A stretch of 64,000 nt of DNA from Nocardioides marmorisolisilvae (GCF_003725775.1 NZ_RJSG01000003.1:299307-363306), one strand, 5' to 3'. Shown: positions 43,541 to 53,281, numbered from the stretch's first letter. Notes: a model not told the origin generated them from the sequence alone. Numbers and translations are program-made.

Positions 43541-46093
43541 ATGCGCGGAAACCTCCGACTCGCCCTCGTGGTCTGGGTCTCGATCGTGGTCGTGGCCGCG
43601 ACCATCGCGATCAACAAGAGCGGAGGCGGCGGCTCCGCCGACGAGCTGAAGAAGTCGTACGCCGCCACGGCGGCCAACACCACCAAGAAGACCGGTGACA
43701 ACACGGTCTACAACGCCGACGGCACCCACGCCCACGACCCGGGCACGCCGCCGCACAACGACAACGACCCGGCCACCAAGAACTCGGTGTCGCGGTCCGC
43801 GCCGACCACCGACAAGGACTCGGCCGACCCGACGACCCCGGCGCAGGCCAGCCGCAACATGCGCGCCGCGGCCGCCCAGCGCGCCGAGACCCCGGCGCCG
43901 CTCAAGCACGTCGCCGTCGACCCGTCCCAGCCGAGCATCCCGACGAACCGCTACAACCTGTTCAACGCTTGCTACGGCCTCCAGTCGACCGCGACCGGCA
44001 AGTGGCTGACCACCTCGGGCTTCAAGGGCGCCAGCCGCGACTCGGCCGCGCCGCTCTACTTCAAGCCGAGCTCGCTGGGCCACTACCTGGTGATGACCAA
44101 GTCGAGCACCTTCCTCGGCGGCAAGGGCCTCGCCACCTTCAGCACCGCGCAGCCCGGTCCGAGCGTGAACTGGACCGTGACCCAGGTCGGCGCCCGCTCC
44201 TTCCGTCTGCAGCTGCCGGGCTCCGGCTACCTGGCGAACTCGCACGGGATCGCGGCGTTCGCCGCCTCGCCGGGCACGACCACGCAGGTCACCCCGGTCC
44301 GTCGTACCGGGTGCACGGCGTTCCCGGAGATCAGCACCAACGTGGTCGGTGACCCGACCGCCGGCGTGACCAGCTTCCAGGAGACCCGCGGCTACATCGA
44401 CGCCCACACCCACGGGATGGCGTTCGAGTTCCTCGGCGGCGACCTGCACTGCGGTCGGCCGTGGTCGCCGTGGGGCGTGACCGTCGCGCTCAAGGGCTGC
44501 ACCGGTGTCGACGCGGTCGGCAGCGGCGCGGTCGGCGGCTTCCTCTCCGGCAAGCCGGGTGCGGACCCGAAGGGCTGGCCGACCTTCAAGGACTGGCCGG
44601 CTCCGGACGCCCTCACGCAGGAGGGCACCTACTACAAGTGGATGGAGCGCAACTGGCGGGCGGGCCAGCGGGTGCTGGTGAACCTGCTGGTCGAGAACAA
44701 CCAGCTCTGCATGATCTACCCGCGCAAGCGCAACTCCTGCGACGACATGACCTCGATCCGGCTCCAGGCGCACGACATGCACCTGATGGAGCAGTACATC
44801 GACGCCCAGCACGGCGGTCCGGGCAAGGGCTGGTACCGGATCGTCACCAACCCCGAGCAGGCCCGCACCGTCATCAACTCCGGGAAGATGGCCGTGGTCA
44901 TGGGCATCGAGACCTCGGTGCTCTTCGGCTGCCACACCCACTTCGGCCGCCCGACCTGCACCGCCGCCTCGATCGAGAAGCAGCTCACCGCGGTGCGCAA
45001 GATGGGCGTCACCCAGATGGAGCTGGTCAACAAGTTCGACAACGCGCTCGCCGGGGTCGCCGGTGACGAGGGCACGACCGGCTACCTGGTCAACGCAGCC
45101 AACACCCTCGAGACCGGGTCGCCGTGGCACATGACCACCTGCGACCCGAACGACCCCGAGGTGCACGACAAGGACCAGAGCAACTCCGCTCCGATCCCCT
45201 CGCAGGACGCGCTGTTCGGCGCGATCCTCAAGGCGGCCCCGGGCGTGAAGAACATCCTCGACCTGATTCCGGCGATCCCGCTCTACCCGGCCAAGCACCA
45301 CTGCAACACCCTCGGCCTGACCCCGCTCGGTGCGGACACCATCAAGGGCATGGTGAAGCGGCACATGCTGTTCGACCCGGACCACATGAGCGTCAAGGCC
45401 CGCAAGCAGTCGCTGGACCTGATCGACAAGCTCGGCTACCCGGGCGTGGTCTCGAGCCACTCGTGGTCCACCCCGGACGCCTACCCGCGGATCTACCAGG
45501 AGAAGGGCTTCATCACCCCGTACGCCGGCGACAGCAACGGCTTCGTGGAGAAGTGGAAGCGACACCTGACCTGGGCCAACCCGGCGATCTACTGGGGCAT
45601 CGGCTTCGGTGCCGACATCAACGGCCTCGGCGCGCAGGGCAACCCGCGCCCGGACGCTGCCAAGAACCCGGTCACCTACCCGTTCACCGGTCTGGGCGGC
45701 GTGAAGATCTACAAGCAGACCAGCGGCCAGAAGACCTACGACATCAACAAGGACGGCGTCGCCCACTACGGCCTGTACCCGGACTGGATCCAGGACCTGA
45801 AGATGCAGGCGGGCCCGGACATCGTCACCGACATGACCCGTGGCCCGGAGGCGTACCTGCAGATGTGGGAGCGCGCCTACGGCATCCAGTCGGACGCGTG
45901 CTCGACCCCGTCGTACAAGCGCTCCGCGTCCTGGTTCCGATCGACCCTCCGCAACGGCGACAGCTGGTGGTCCGTCCTCAACAAGGTCGGCCAGCCGCAC
46001 CGGCGTCTCGACCAGCGCTTCACCTACTGCACCACCAGCGGCTCGCTCGCCGTGAACTTCGACAAGGCAGGCCACCTCACCTCGATCAGCTAG
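43541..46093 (+). CDS. Secreted metal-dependent hydrolase (amidohydrolase/M19-like)
   Basis: 850 residues. An N-terminal membrane anchor or signal (LRLALVVWVSIVVVAATIAI) is followed by a Thr/Asp/Pro-rich linker and a beta-trefoil-like domain near 140-270. The catalytic half starts at about 285 with YIDAHTHGMAFEF (HxH metal site) and includes LFDPDHMSVKARKQSL and GVVSSHSWSTPDA. This suggests a TIM-barrel hydrolase related to dipeptidase or amidohydrolase families. It acts outside the cell. RBS is GGGAACAGG. A GH1 gene follows 9 bases later. The substrate is unknown. Confidence 0.8.
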   Translation: MRGNLRLALVVWVSIVVVAATIAINKSGGGGSADELKKSYAATAANTTKKTGDNTVYNADGTHAHDPGTPPHNDNDPATKNSVSRSAPTTDKDSADPTTPAQASRNMRAAAAQRAETPAPLKHVAVDPSQPSIPTNRYNLFNACYGLQSTATGKWLTTSGFKGASRDSAAPLYFKPSSLGHYLVMTKSSTFLGGKGLATFSTAQPGPSVNWTVTQVGARSFRLQLPGSGYLANSHGIAAFAASPGTTTQVTPVRRTGCTAFPEISTNVVGDPTAGVTSFQETRGYIDAHTHGMAFEFLGGDLHCGRPWSPWGVTVALKGCTGVDAVGSGAVGGFLSGKPGADPKGWPTFKDWPAPDALTQEGTYYKWMERNWRAGQRVLVNLLVENNQLCMIYPRKRNSCDDMTSIRLQAHDMHLMEQYIDAQHGGPGKGWYRIVTNPEQARTVINSGKMAVVMGIETSVLFGCHTHFGRPTCTAASIEKQLTAVRKMGVTQMELVNKFDNALAGVAGDEGTTGYLVNAANTLETGSPWHMTTCDPNDPEVHDKDQSNSAPIPSQDALFGAILKAAPGVKNILDLIPAIPLYPAKHHCNTLGLTPLGADTIKGMVKRHMLFDPDHMSVKARKQSLDLIDKLGYPGVVSSHSWSTPDAYPRIYQEKGFITPYAGDSNGFVEKWKRHLTWANPAIYWGIGFGADINGLGAQGNPRPDAAKNPVTYPFTGLGGVKIYKQTSGQKTYDINKDGVAHYGLYPDWIQDLKMQAGPDIVTDMTRGPEAYLQMWERAYGIQSDACSTPSYKRSASWFRSTLRNGDSWWSVLNKVGQPHRRLDQRFTYCTTSGSLAVNFDKAGHLTSIS

Positions 46094-46102
46094 GGGACAC
46101 CG

Positions 46103-47413
46103 ATGCGCAGGACGGCACTCACCTCGGCAGCACTGGCACTGCTAGCGGCGGTCACCTTCACCGGGGCCGGGACCGCGGGCGCGTCGGCCTCGAACGACCC
46201 GCCGCCGCTGCCGTCGAGCTTCCTGTGGGGTACCGCGAGCGCGGGCTTCCAGTCCGAGGGCTACTCGCCCGACAGCAACTGGTCGCGGTACGCCGCCGGC
46301 AACGCGAAGTACGACCCGGTGGGGACCTCGGTGGACTTCCTGCACCGCTACACCGAGGACATCGCCCTGGCCAAGGGCCTCGGCGTGAAGGTGTTCCGCT
46401 TCAGCGTCGAGTGGGCCAGGGTCGAGCCGAGCCTCGGGCACCAGGACCCGGCCGCCTGGGCCTTCTACGACAACGTCGTTGCGGCGATCAAGGCCGCGGG
46501 CATGCGGCCGATGATCACCCTCGACCACTGGGTCTACCCCGGCTGGGAGGCCGACAAGGGCGGCTGGGCCCGTGCCGGGATGGTCGACGACTGGTTGGCC
46601 GAGGCCAAGCGCGTCGTCGACCGGTACGCGTCGGCGGACCCGCTGTGGGTGACGATCAACGAGCCGTTCGCCTACTGGCTCAAGGAGTCGCAGAACGGCG
46701 GCTTGAACCCGCTGCTGCTCACCGTCTTCATGAACCGCCTGGTCCAGGCGCACAACGGGATCTACGACTACATCCACGCCCACCAGCCCGGCGCGATGGT
46801 CACCTCGAACGTGGCCTACATCCCGACCGCCGAGACGTTGATCGACACGCTGTTCCTCAACCGGGTGAAGTCGCGGATGGACTTCGTCGGCGTCGACTAC
46901 TACTACCCCGTTGCGCTGACCGACCCCTCCGGCCTGAACGCCTTCAACGGCCAGTTCTGGAAGGCGAGCCTGGCACCCGAGGGCATCTACTACGTGCTGC
47001 AGCACTACGCGCGGCAGTTCCCGACCAAGCCGCTGTACGTCGTCGAGAACGGGATGCCGACCGACAACGGACTGCCGCGCGCCGACGGCTGGGATCGCGC
47101 CGACCAGCTGCGCGACACCGTCTACTGGCTGGAGCGGGCGAAGGCCGACGGCATGAACGTGATCGGCTACAACTACTGGAGCCTGACCGACAACTACGAG
47201 TGGGGCAGCTACGAGCCGCGCTTCGGCCTCTACACCGTCGACGTGCTGCACGACCCGACGCTGACCCGGGTGCCCACCGACGCGGTGGCGGCGTACCAGG
47301 CGATCACGGCGGCGAACGGCGTCCCGGCCGGCTACACACCGGCCCGGGCACCGCAGTTCTGCTCGCTCGTGGACTTCCTGTCCAGCTGCCTGGATCCGGT
47401 AAGGGTGCCCTGA
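46103..47413 (+). CDS. Secreted GH1 family beta-glycosidase
   Basis: 436 residues with a signal peptide (LTSAALALLAAVTFTGAGTAGASA). GH1 hallmarks: FLWGTASAGFQSEG at the start of the barrel, the acid/base Glu in VTINEPFAYW (~186), and the nucleophile Glu in LYVVENGMPT (~315). NYWSLTDNYEWGSYEPRFGLY closes the active site. It likely removes beta-linked glucose or another sugar from an extracellular glycoside. Its ATG is only 9 bases after the hydrolase stop, indicating one operon. Confidence 0.92.
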   Translation: MRRTALTSAALALLAAVTFTGAGTAGASASNDPPPLPSSFLWGTASAGFQSEGYSPDSNWSRYAAGNAKYDPVGTSVDFLHRYTEDIALAKGLGVKVFRFSVEWARVEPSLGHQDPAAWAFYDNVVAAIKAAGMRPMITLDHWVYPGWEADKGGWARAGMVDDWLAEAKRVVDRYASADPLWVTINEPFAYWLKESQNGGLNPLLLTVFMNRLVQAHNGIYDYIHAHQPGAMVTSNVAYIPTAETLIDTLFLNRVKSRMDFVGVDYYYPVALTDPSGLNAFNGQFWKASLAPEGIYYVLQHYARQFPTKPLYVVENGMPTDNGLPRADGWDRADQLRDTVYWLERAKADGMNVIGYNYWSLTDNYEWGSYEPRFGLYTVDVLHDPTLTRVPTDAVAAYQAITAANGVPAGYTPARAPQFCSLVDFLSSCLDPVRVP

Positions 47414-47542
47414 CCTGCGTAAACGAAGTTACCTGTGGGTAGCGTTCATCACATCGTCTCGGCATGACCGCCGAGTGCGCCGACCCGTAGTCTTCTCCCC
47501 GAAAACCACGGGTACGCCGGCCCTCTGGGCCTACAGGTTGGA

Positions 47543-50458
47543 GTGACCGCTTTGAGTATGACGACGACCCTGATCCTCGGTCTGATCCTGAACATCGTGA
47601 TCCTGCCGCTGGCCTTCAAGCGCGTCCTCTTCCTGTTCCGGCTGATCACCAGCGGCAAGCCGGCCCCGGACCGCATCGCCGGCGTCACCGGTCGCCTCAG
47701 CCAGGCCCTCAAGAGCCAGCTGGTCGAGGTCCTCGGGCAGAAGAAGCTGCTCAAGTGGTCGATCCCCGGCATCGCGCACTCGTTCGTGATGTACGCGTTC
47801 CTGATCCTGGCCTCCGTCTACGTCGAGGCTTACGGCGCGCTGATCTCGCGCAACCCCGACTGGCACTTCCTGTTCATCGGCAAGTGGGGCCCGCTCGGCC
47901 TCCTGCAGGACCTGATCGCGGTCCTCTGCCTGGTCGGCCTGGTCACCTTCTACTTCATCCGGATGCGCAACCAGCCCGCGAAGCTGGGTCGCAAGTCCCG
48001 GTTCTCCGGCTCGCACCTCGGCGGCGCCTACATCGTCCTCATCATGATCTTCAACGTCATCTGGACGATGTTCCTGTTCCGCGGCGCGGCTCAGGCCCAC
48101 GTGATGGCCGAGAACTCGCACGAGGGCTACGGCAAGTGGGCGTTCGTGTCCTACGGGCTCGGCAAGATCCTCCCGGACAGCCAGACCCTGATCGGGATCG
48201 GCCTGCTGCTGCACATCGGCATCATGCTGGTCTTCCTCATCGACGTGCTGCACAGCAAGCACCTGCACATCTTCATCGCGCCGATCAACGTCATGTTCAA
48301 GCGCCCCGACGGCCCGGTCGCCCTGGGTGCCGTCAAGCCGATGATCTCGGACGGCAAGGCGATCACCCTCGAGGACGTCGAGGAGCTCGACGAGGAGACG
48401 GTGCTCGGCATCGGGTCCATCGAGGACTTCTCGTGGAAGGGCCTGCTCGACATGGCCAGCTGCACCGAGTGCGGCCGCTGCCAGTCCCAGTGCCCGGCCT
48501 GGAACACCGAGAAGCCGCTGTCTCCCAAGATGCTGATCATGAACATGCGCGACCACGCGTTCGCGAAGGCGCCGTACATCATGGCCGGCAGCGAGGAGAA
48601 GCGCGCGGAGCTCGACGCGAAGACCCTGGCCGAGGCCGAGCGCCCGCTGGTCGGCGTCTCCGAGGGTGAGTACGCCTGGCACCCCGAGGGCGGCGCGATC
48701 ATCGACAACGACGTGCTCTGGTCCTGCACCAACTGCGGTGCCTGCGTGAACCAGTGCCCGGTCGACATCGAGCACGTCGACCACATCGTCGACATGCGCC
48801 GGTACCAGGTGCTCGTCGAGGCGAACTTCCCGGCCGAGCTCAACGGTCTGTTCAAGGGCCTGGAGAACAAGGGCAACCCCTGGAACATGAACCCCAACGC
48901 CCGGATGGAGTGGGCGCAGGGTCTGGAGTTCCCGGTCAAGGTCGTCGGCGAGGACGTCCAGGACCTGACCGAGGTCGACTGGCTGTTCTGGGTCGGTTGC
49001 GCCGGCGCCTACGAGGACCGGGCCAAGAAGGTCACCCGCGCGGTCGCCGAGCTGCTCGACATGGCCGGCGTCTCGTTCGCCGTCCTCGGCAACGGCGAGA
49101 CCTGCACCGGTGACTCCGCTCGCCGTGCCGGTAACGAGTTCGTCTTCCAGGCGCTCGCCCAGCAGAACATCGAGACCTTCAACGAGCACAAGGTCAAGAA
49201 GGTCGTCTCCACCTGTGCGCACTGCTTCAACACGTTGAAGAACGAGTACAAGGAGTTCGGCATCGAGCTCGAGGTCGTGCACCACACCCAGCTGCTGAAC
49301 CGGCTGGTGCGCGAGAAGAAGCTGACCCCGGTCGCCGCTCCTGGCCCGACCCGCAAGATCACCTACCACGACCCGTGCTTCCTCGGTCGCCACAACCAGG
49401 TCTACTCGCCGCCGCGCGAGCTCCTGGAGATCATCCCGGGTTCGGAGTTCAAGGAGATGCCGCGCAGCGCGGAGCGCTCCTTCTGCTGCGGTGCCGGTGG
49501 TGCCCGGATGTGGATGGAGGAGACGATCGGCGAGCGGATCAACGTGAACCGCACCGTCGAGGCCGTCGAGACCGGCGCCGACCAGATCGCCGTCGGCTGC
49601 CCGTTCTGCCGCACGATGCTCGAGGACGGCCTGACCAGCGAGCAGGACGCCGGCCGCGCCGGCGAGGAGGTCGAGGTCCTCGACGTCGCCCAGCTGCTGC
49701 TGGCCTCGGTCAAGGGCGAGGGCAAGAAGGAGAAGTCGTCCGAGCCCAAGGCGAAGGCTGCCGCGGGTGGCTCGCTCTTCGACGCCGCGCTGGAGGCTGC
49801 TGCTCCTGCCAAGCCGGCCGAGTCCGGTGGGTCGTTGTTCGACACCCCGGCCCCGGAGGCCGCCAAGCCGGCCGCGTCCGGTGGTTCGCTCTTCGACACC
49901 CCGGCCCCGGAGGCCGCCAAGCCTGCCGAGTCGAGCGGGTCGCTGTTCGACACCCCGGCGCCCGAGCCGGCGAAGCCCGCCGAGCCGAAGGCCGAGGCCG
50001 CTCCGGCCGAAGCCCCGAAGGCGGACGCGCCGAAGGCCGACCTGGGCAGTGGGGGATCGCTGTTCGACGTCGCCCCGACCGAGGCCGCGCCGGCGGCGCC
50101 TGCCGAGCCGAAGGCCGAGGAGCCCAAGGCCGAGGAGCCCAAGGCCGCTCCGGCGGAGGCTCCGAAGGCAGAGGCTCCTAAGGCCGATCTCGGGAGCGGC
50201 GGCTCGCTCTTCGACATCGTCGCCGCCGCCAAGGAGGAGGCTCCGAAGGAGGAGCCGAAGGCCGAGGCTGCCCCGGAAGCCGAGCCCGAGGCTGAAGCAG
50301 CCCCCGCAGAAGCCGAGGCCGAGCCCGAGGCCGCAGCTGAGGAGGCCCCGGCCGAGACCGCTCCCGAGGAGAAGCCGGCGGCGCCGAGCTCGGGCGAGGC
50401 GCACACGCCGAAGACCGACACCAAGATCCCCGAGGGTGGGTCACTCTTCGACATCTGA
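47543..50458 (+). CDS. Membrane-bound [4Fe-4S] oxidoreductase with GGSLFD tail (HdrD/Rv0338c-like)
   Basis: 971 residues. About five N-terminal transmembrane helices (NarI-like, residues ~5-240) are followed by two [4Fe-4S] sites: CTECGRCQSQCPAW and CTNCGACVNQCPVD. Then come two CCG domains with STCAHCFNTLK and ERSFCCGAGG, and VGCPFCRTMLED. This resembles heterodisulfide reductase HdrD/GlcF and the mycobacterial Rv0338c-type reductase, which is reported as essential. The tail from ~740 is Ala/Pro/Glu-rich with seven GGSLFD or SGSLFD motifs, the last one ending the protein. Electron partner unknown. GTG at 47543 is used; TTG at 47552 is also possible. Confidence 0.9.
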   Translation: MTALSMTTTLILGLILNIVILPLAFKRVLFLFRLITSGKPAPDRIAGVTGRLSQALKSQLVEVLGQKKLLKWSIPGIAHSFVMYAFLILASVYVEAYGALISRNPDWHFLFIGKWGPLGLLQDLIAVLCLVGLVTFYFIRMRNQPAKLGRKSRFSGSHLGGAYIVLIMIFNVIWTMFLFRGAAQAHVMAENSHEGYGKWAFVSYGLGKILPDSQTLIGIGLLLHIGIMLVFLIDVLHSKHLHIFIAPINVMFKRPDGPVALGAVKPMISDGKAITLEDVEELDEETVLGIGSIEDFSWKGLLDMASCTECGRCQSQCPAWNTEKPLSPKMLIMNMRDHAFAKAPYIMAGSEEKRAELDAKTLAEAERPLVGVSEGEYAWHPEGGAIIDNDVLWSCTNCGACVNQCPVDIEHVDHIVDMRRYQVLVEANFPAELNGLFKGLENKGNPWNMNPNARMEWAQGLEFPVKVVGEDVQDLTEVDWLFWVGCAGAYEDRAKKVTRAVAELLDMAGVSFAVLGNGETCTGDSARRAGNEFVFQALAQQNIETFNEHKVKKVVSTCAHCFNTLKNEYKEFGIELEVVHHTQLLNRLVREKKLTPVAAPGPTRKITYHDPCFLGRHNQVYSPPRELLEIIPGSEFKEMPRSAERSFCCGAGGARMWMEETIGERINVNRTVEAVETGADQIAVGCPFCRTMLEDGLTSEQDAGRAGEEVEVLDVAQLLLASVKGEGKKEKSSEPKAKAAAGGSLFDAALEAAAPAKPAESGGSLFDTPAPEAAKPAASGGSLFDTPAPEAAKPAESSGSLFDTPAPEPAKPAEPKAEAAPAEAPKADAPKADLGSGGSLFDVAPTEAAPAAPAEPKAEEPKAEEPKAAPAEAPKAEAPKADLGSGGSLFDIVAAAKEEAPKEEPKAEAAPEAEPEAEAAPAEAEAEPEAAAEEAPAETAPEEKPAAPSSGEAHTPKTDTKIPEGGSLFDI
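49826..49987 (+). repeat. 54-bp tandem repeat encoding GGSLFDTPAPEAAKPA units
   Basis: Units begin at 49826, 49880 and 49934, so the period is exactly 54 bp. Each encodes (G/S)GSLFDTPAPE(A/P)AKPA and a two-residue spacer. Further, more diverged GGSLFD motifs sit at 49766, 50051, 50198 and 50435 in the same frame. Confidence 0.85.
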
Positions 50459-50482
50459 CCTGTCCACGTCAGGCCGAGCACC

Positions 50483-50515
50483 AGGGCCGTGTCCGTCACC
50501 GACGGGCACGGCCCT
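50483..50515 (+). terminator. Strong hairpin terminator after the Fe-S oxidoreductase gene
   Basis: A 14-bp stem (AGGGCCGTG-T-CCGT with ACGG-G-CACGGCCCT) and a 5-base loop lie 25 bases after the stop codon. There is only a short T-run, as is usual in high-GC actinobacteria. Confidence 0.85.
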
Positions 50516-50639
50516 TGCCGTTCCCCCTGGATCGCGGACTGGACGCTCTCCCGCCGGGCGCCGGGCCATTGCTACGGTTCCGTAACTTTGCGTCGCGAGG
50601 TCTCGTTGATCTCCCGACACACCGGGAGGAATCACTCGT

Positions 50640-52634
50640 ATGCGCAAGCTCACCCGGCTGACCGCCGCCTCGGTCGCCACCCTGACCCTGACCGCCGGCA
50701 GCTTTGCCGCCTTCGCAGCCGCGCACCACGCGAGCACCGGCTCGGGCAGCGCGGCGAACAGCTACCGGCACGAGGCCTCGGGCACCGAGAAGTCCGCCGC
50801 CCAGCAGCAGGCCCGCCACGAGGCGTCCGGGAGCGAGAAGAAGGTCGCCGCCGGCGCCAGGACCGCGAGCGCCGCCCAGGCCGCCAAGTGGACCGCGCGC
50901 GACGTGCAGTACCCCAAGACCGTCACGCTGCACGACCTGAAGATCCCGATGGACGACGGCGTCGTGCTGCGCGGTGACCTCACCCTCCCGGCCGACGCCG
51001 ACGGCAAGGCGATCGACAAGAAGTTCCCGGTGATCGCCACCATCACGGCCTACAACAAGGGCGTCCAGCAGTACGCCGGCGGCCTGGCCGGCGGCGACCC
51101 GAAGTACCTGGTGCAGCGCGGCTACGCCCAGCTGACCGTCGACGCCCGCGGAACCGGTACGTCGGCCGGCCAGTGGTGCGCGTTCTGCAGCCGCGAGGAC
51201 AAGGACTTCGGCGAGGTCATGCAGTGGGCCCACGAACAGTCCTGGAGCAACGGGCTGACCGCGATGGACGGCCCGTCCTACATGGGCATCGCGCAGATGT
51301 TCGCCGCCGCGGCCCAGCCCGACGGCCTGAAGGCGATCTTCCCGCAGGTGCCGGCCGCGGACGTCTACCGCGACGTGGTGGCCTCCGGCGGGCAGATCGA
51401 CATCGGCTTCATCCCGCTGTGGCTCGGCCTGGTCACGGTGACCGGCCTGATCCCGCCGACGGCCCCGCCGTCGGACGCGAGCCCGCTGATGGCGCTCGCC
51501 CAGCACCTCGCCGGCGCCGGGACCTTCACGCTGCCGCTGATCCTCAAGGCGTTCGCGGGCCAGGAGCCGGCGTACGACGGGCCGTTCTACGCCCAGCGCT
51601 CGCCGATCAACGTGGTGAACAAGGTCAACGTGCCGACGTTCTTCGTCAGCGGTGAGTACGACCTGTTCCAGCGCGGGACCCCGCTGCTCTTCGAGAACCT
51701 GCAGAAGCGCGGCATCCCGACCAAGCTGATCATCGGCCCGTGGAACCACCTCCAGGCCTCGGGTGGCGGTGAGGTCGCGAAGGCCGGCCTGGGCTCGCTC
51801 GACGAGCTCAAGCTGCGCTGGTTCGACCACTACGTGAAGGGCATCGCGGACCCGACCCTGGACTCCGACATCCCGCCGATGACCTACTACGAGCAGGGCA
51901 CCGGCGCCTGGAAGTCGGGCGCGGGCTGGATGAAGGACCGCAGCGCCGCGACGTACAAGCTCTCCGGCACCTCGAAGACCGCCGGCGCGGCCGGGTCCCT
52001 GACCACCGGAGCGGTGACGGCCGGGTCCTCCTCGGTCTACCCGATCCCGGTCTCGGGTCTGTGCACCCGCTCGACCGACCAGTGGACGGCCGGCCTGATG
52101 AGCGAGTTCCCGTTCCCGAACCCCTGCAACACCGACAACAAGTGGAACGACAAGACCGGGGTCGTCTTCTCCACCGCGCCGGTGACCAAGGCAGTGACCC
52201 TTCAGGGGCCGATCAACGCCCGGCTGTACGTCTCCAGCAACTCCGGCGACGGCATGCTCTCGGTCGCGGTCGAGGACGAGGCACCGGACGGCACCGTCTC
52301 CCGCCTGTCCGGCGGCTGGCAGGTCATCTCGCAGCGGGCGCTGAACACCGCGAAGTCGCGCTACCTCGACGGCCAGCTGATCCAGCCGTACCACCCGTTC
52401 ACCAAGGCATCGAAGAAGCTGCTGCCCAAGGGCTCGGTGGCCCCGGTCGACGTCGAGATCTTCCCGACGGGCGCGAAGATCCTGCCGGGTCACCGGCTGC
52501 GGATCGCCGTCCAGGCCTTCGACATCCCGCACCTGTCGCCGATCCTGCCGGACCTCCTGTCCACGCTGACGGTCATCAAGATCTTCAACTCGGCGCAGTA
52601 CCCGTCGCGGATCACCCTGCCGCTGGTTGACTGA
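50640..52634 (+). CDS. Secreted CocE/X-Pro dipeptidyl-peptidase family hydrolase
   Basis: 664 residues with a signal peptide (LTRLTAASVATLTLTAGSFAAFAAA). The alpha/beta-hydrolase core carries the nucleophile in MDGPSYMGIAQ (Ser ~213), the Asp in FVSGEYDLFQRGTP and the His in IGPWNHLQ. The C-terminal jelly-roll domain (residues ~460-660) ends with RLRIAVQAFDIPHLSP. These are the features of X-Pro dipeptidyl-peptidases and cocaine esterase-like enzymes. The enzyme cleaves an ester or X-Pro bond outside the cell; the substrate is unknown. AGGAATC precedes the ATG. Confidence 0.9.
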   Translation: MRKLTRLTAASVATLTLTAGSFAAFAAAHHASTGSGSAANSYRHEASGTEKSAAQQQARHEASGSEKKVAAGARTASAAQAAKWTARDVQYPKTVTLHDLKIPMDDGVVLRGDLTLPADADGKAIDKKFPVIATITAYNKGVQQYAGGLAGGDPKYLVQRGYAQLTVDARGTGTSAGQWCAFCSREDKDFGEVMQWAHEQSWSNGLTAMDGPSYMGIAQMFAAAAQPDGLKAIFPQVPAADVYRDVVASGGQIDIGFIPLWLGLVTVTGLIPPTAPPSDASPLMALAQHLAGAGTFTLPLILKAFAGQEPAYDGPFYAQRSPINVVNKVNVPTFFVSGEYDLFQRGTPLLFENLQKRGIPTKLIIGPWNHLQASGGGEVAKAGLGSLDELKLRWFDHYVKGIADPTLDSDIPPMTYYEQGTGAWKSGAGWMKDRSAATYKLSGTSKTAGAAGSLTTGAVTAGSSSVYPIPVSGLCTRSTDQWTAGLMSEFPFPNPCNTDNKWNDKTGVVFSTAPVTKAVTLQGPINARLYVSSNSGDGMLSVAVEDEAPDGTVSRLSGGWQVISQRALNTAKSRYLDGQLIQPYHPFTKASKKLLPKGSVAPVDVEIFPTGAKILPGHRLRIAVQAFDIPHLSPILPDLLSTLTVIKIFNSAQYPSRITLPLVD

Positions 52635-53192
52635 TCAGCAGGTCGTGCGGCTGAAGCGGATGCCCATCGTCACCCGAACGGTGCCGGTGGCTCCGCTCTC
52701 CGTGCGGTATCCGAGGTCGACCGCGTCGAGCTGACCACCACCGACGGCGTGGACGTGCAACATCGGGAGCATCGCGCGCTGGACCGGGAGCACGGTGCGG
52801 AAGATCGGCGTTCGCGCCCGCCAGTCGACGTCCTCGAGCAGACCGCGGTCGACCACGGGCGGCCATTCCGTCACCCCGAGGGAGTTCACGCTCCCGCCGA
52901 CGACCGGCAGCAGCAGTCCGCCGAGCACCCGGACGCCGTGACCGACGGCCGTCGCCGTGGTGATGCGTAGCGGCGTCGATGCCGTGAGGGTGTCGCTCCA
53001 GAACCCCAGGTCCTCCTTGCGGACCTTCTCCAGGCAATCCACCCCGGTGCCACGCCCGGTCACGGTGAGGGCCGGGCCGTCGTCCGCCGGCGTCGTGGAC
53101 GCCTTCCCCGGGGTCGGGCGAGCCGACGGCGAGGTCCCTCCGCAGCCGGAGATGAGCAGGGTCGTCAGCAGCAGGATCCCGAGAGCGCGCAC
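52635..53192 (-). CDS. Lipoprotein of unknown function
   Basis: 185 residues. A lipobox LLISGC follows a short hydrophobic signal, so Cys17 is the lipidated residue. The mature part starts with a Ser/Pro/Thr-rich linker and continues as a beta-rich domain without known motifs. Its stop is directly against the CocE stop. Function unknown. Confidence 0.72.
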   Translation of the reverse strand: MRALGILLLTTLLISGCGGTSPSARPTPGKASTTPADDGPALTVTGRGTGVDCLEKVRKEDLGFWSDTLTASTPLRITTATAVGHGVRVLGGLLLPVVGGSVNSLGVTEWPPVVDRGLLEDVDWRARTPIFRTVLPVQRAMLPMLHVHAVGGGQLDAVDLGYRTESGATGTVRVTMGIRFSRTTC

Positions 53193-53207
53193 GGCGGCAG
53201 CGTAGCG

Positions 53208-53271
53208 ATGACACCGCCTGACGCCGCCCTGATGTCAGATTGGTGTTGACATGACACCATGATGATGTCAT
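53208..53271. promoter_or_regulatory. Operator array before the ribbon-helix-helix gene
   Basis: Half-sites ATGACACC (53208-53215 and 53251-53258) alternate with GATGTCA (53231-53237) and GATGTCAT (53264-53271). The pair at 53251-53271 forms ATGACA-N9-TGTCAT. A TTGACA box (53246-53251) overlaps it. The layout suits cooperative binding by a ribbon-helix-helix protein at its own promoter. Confidence 0.6.
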
Positions 53272-53281
53272 CGTGGTGCAC

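Noticed and set aside
43025-46075. A 1016-codon open frame on the minus strand
   Set aside because: It is antisense to the secreted hydrolase, low-complexity Arg/Val/Gly/His, with no domain or ribosome site.
47531-50404. A 957-codon open frame on the minus strand
   Set aside because: It is antisense to the Fe-S oxidoreductase, whose iron-sulfur motifs prove the plus strand is coding.
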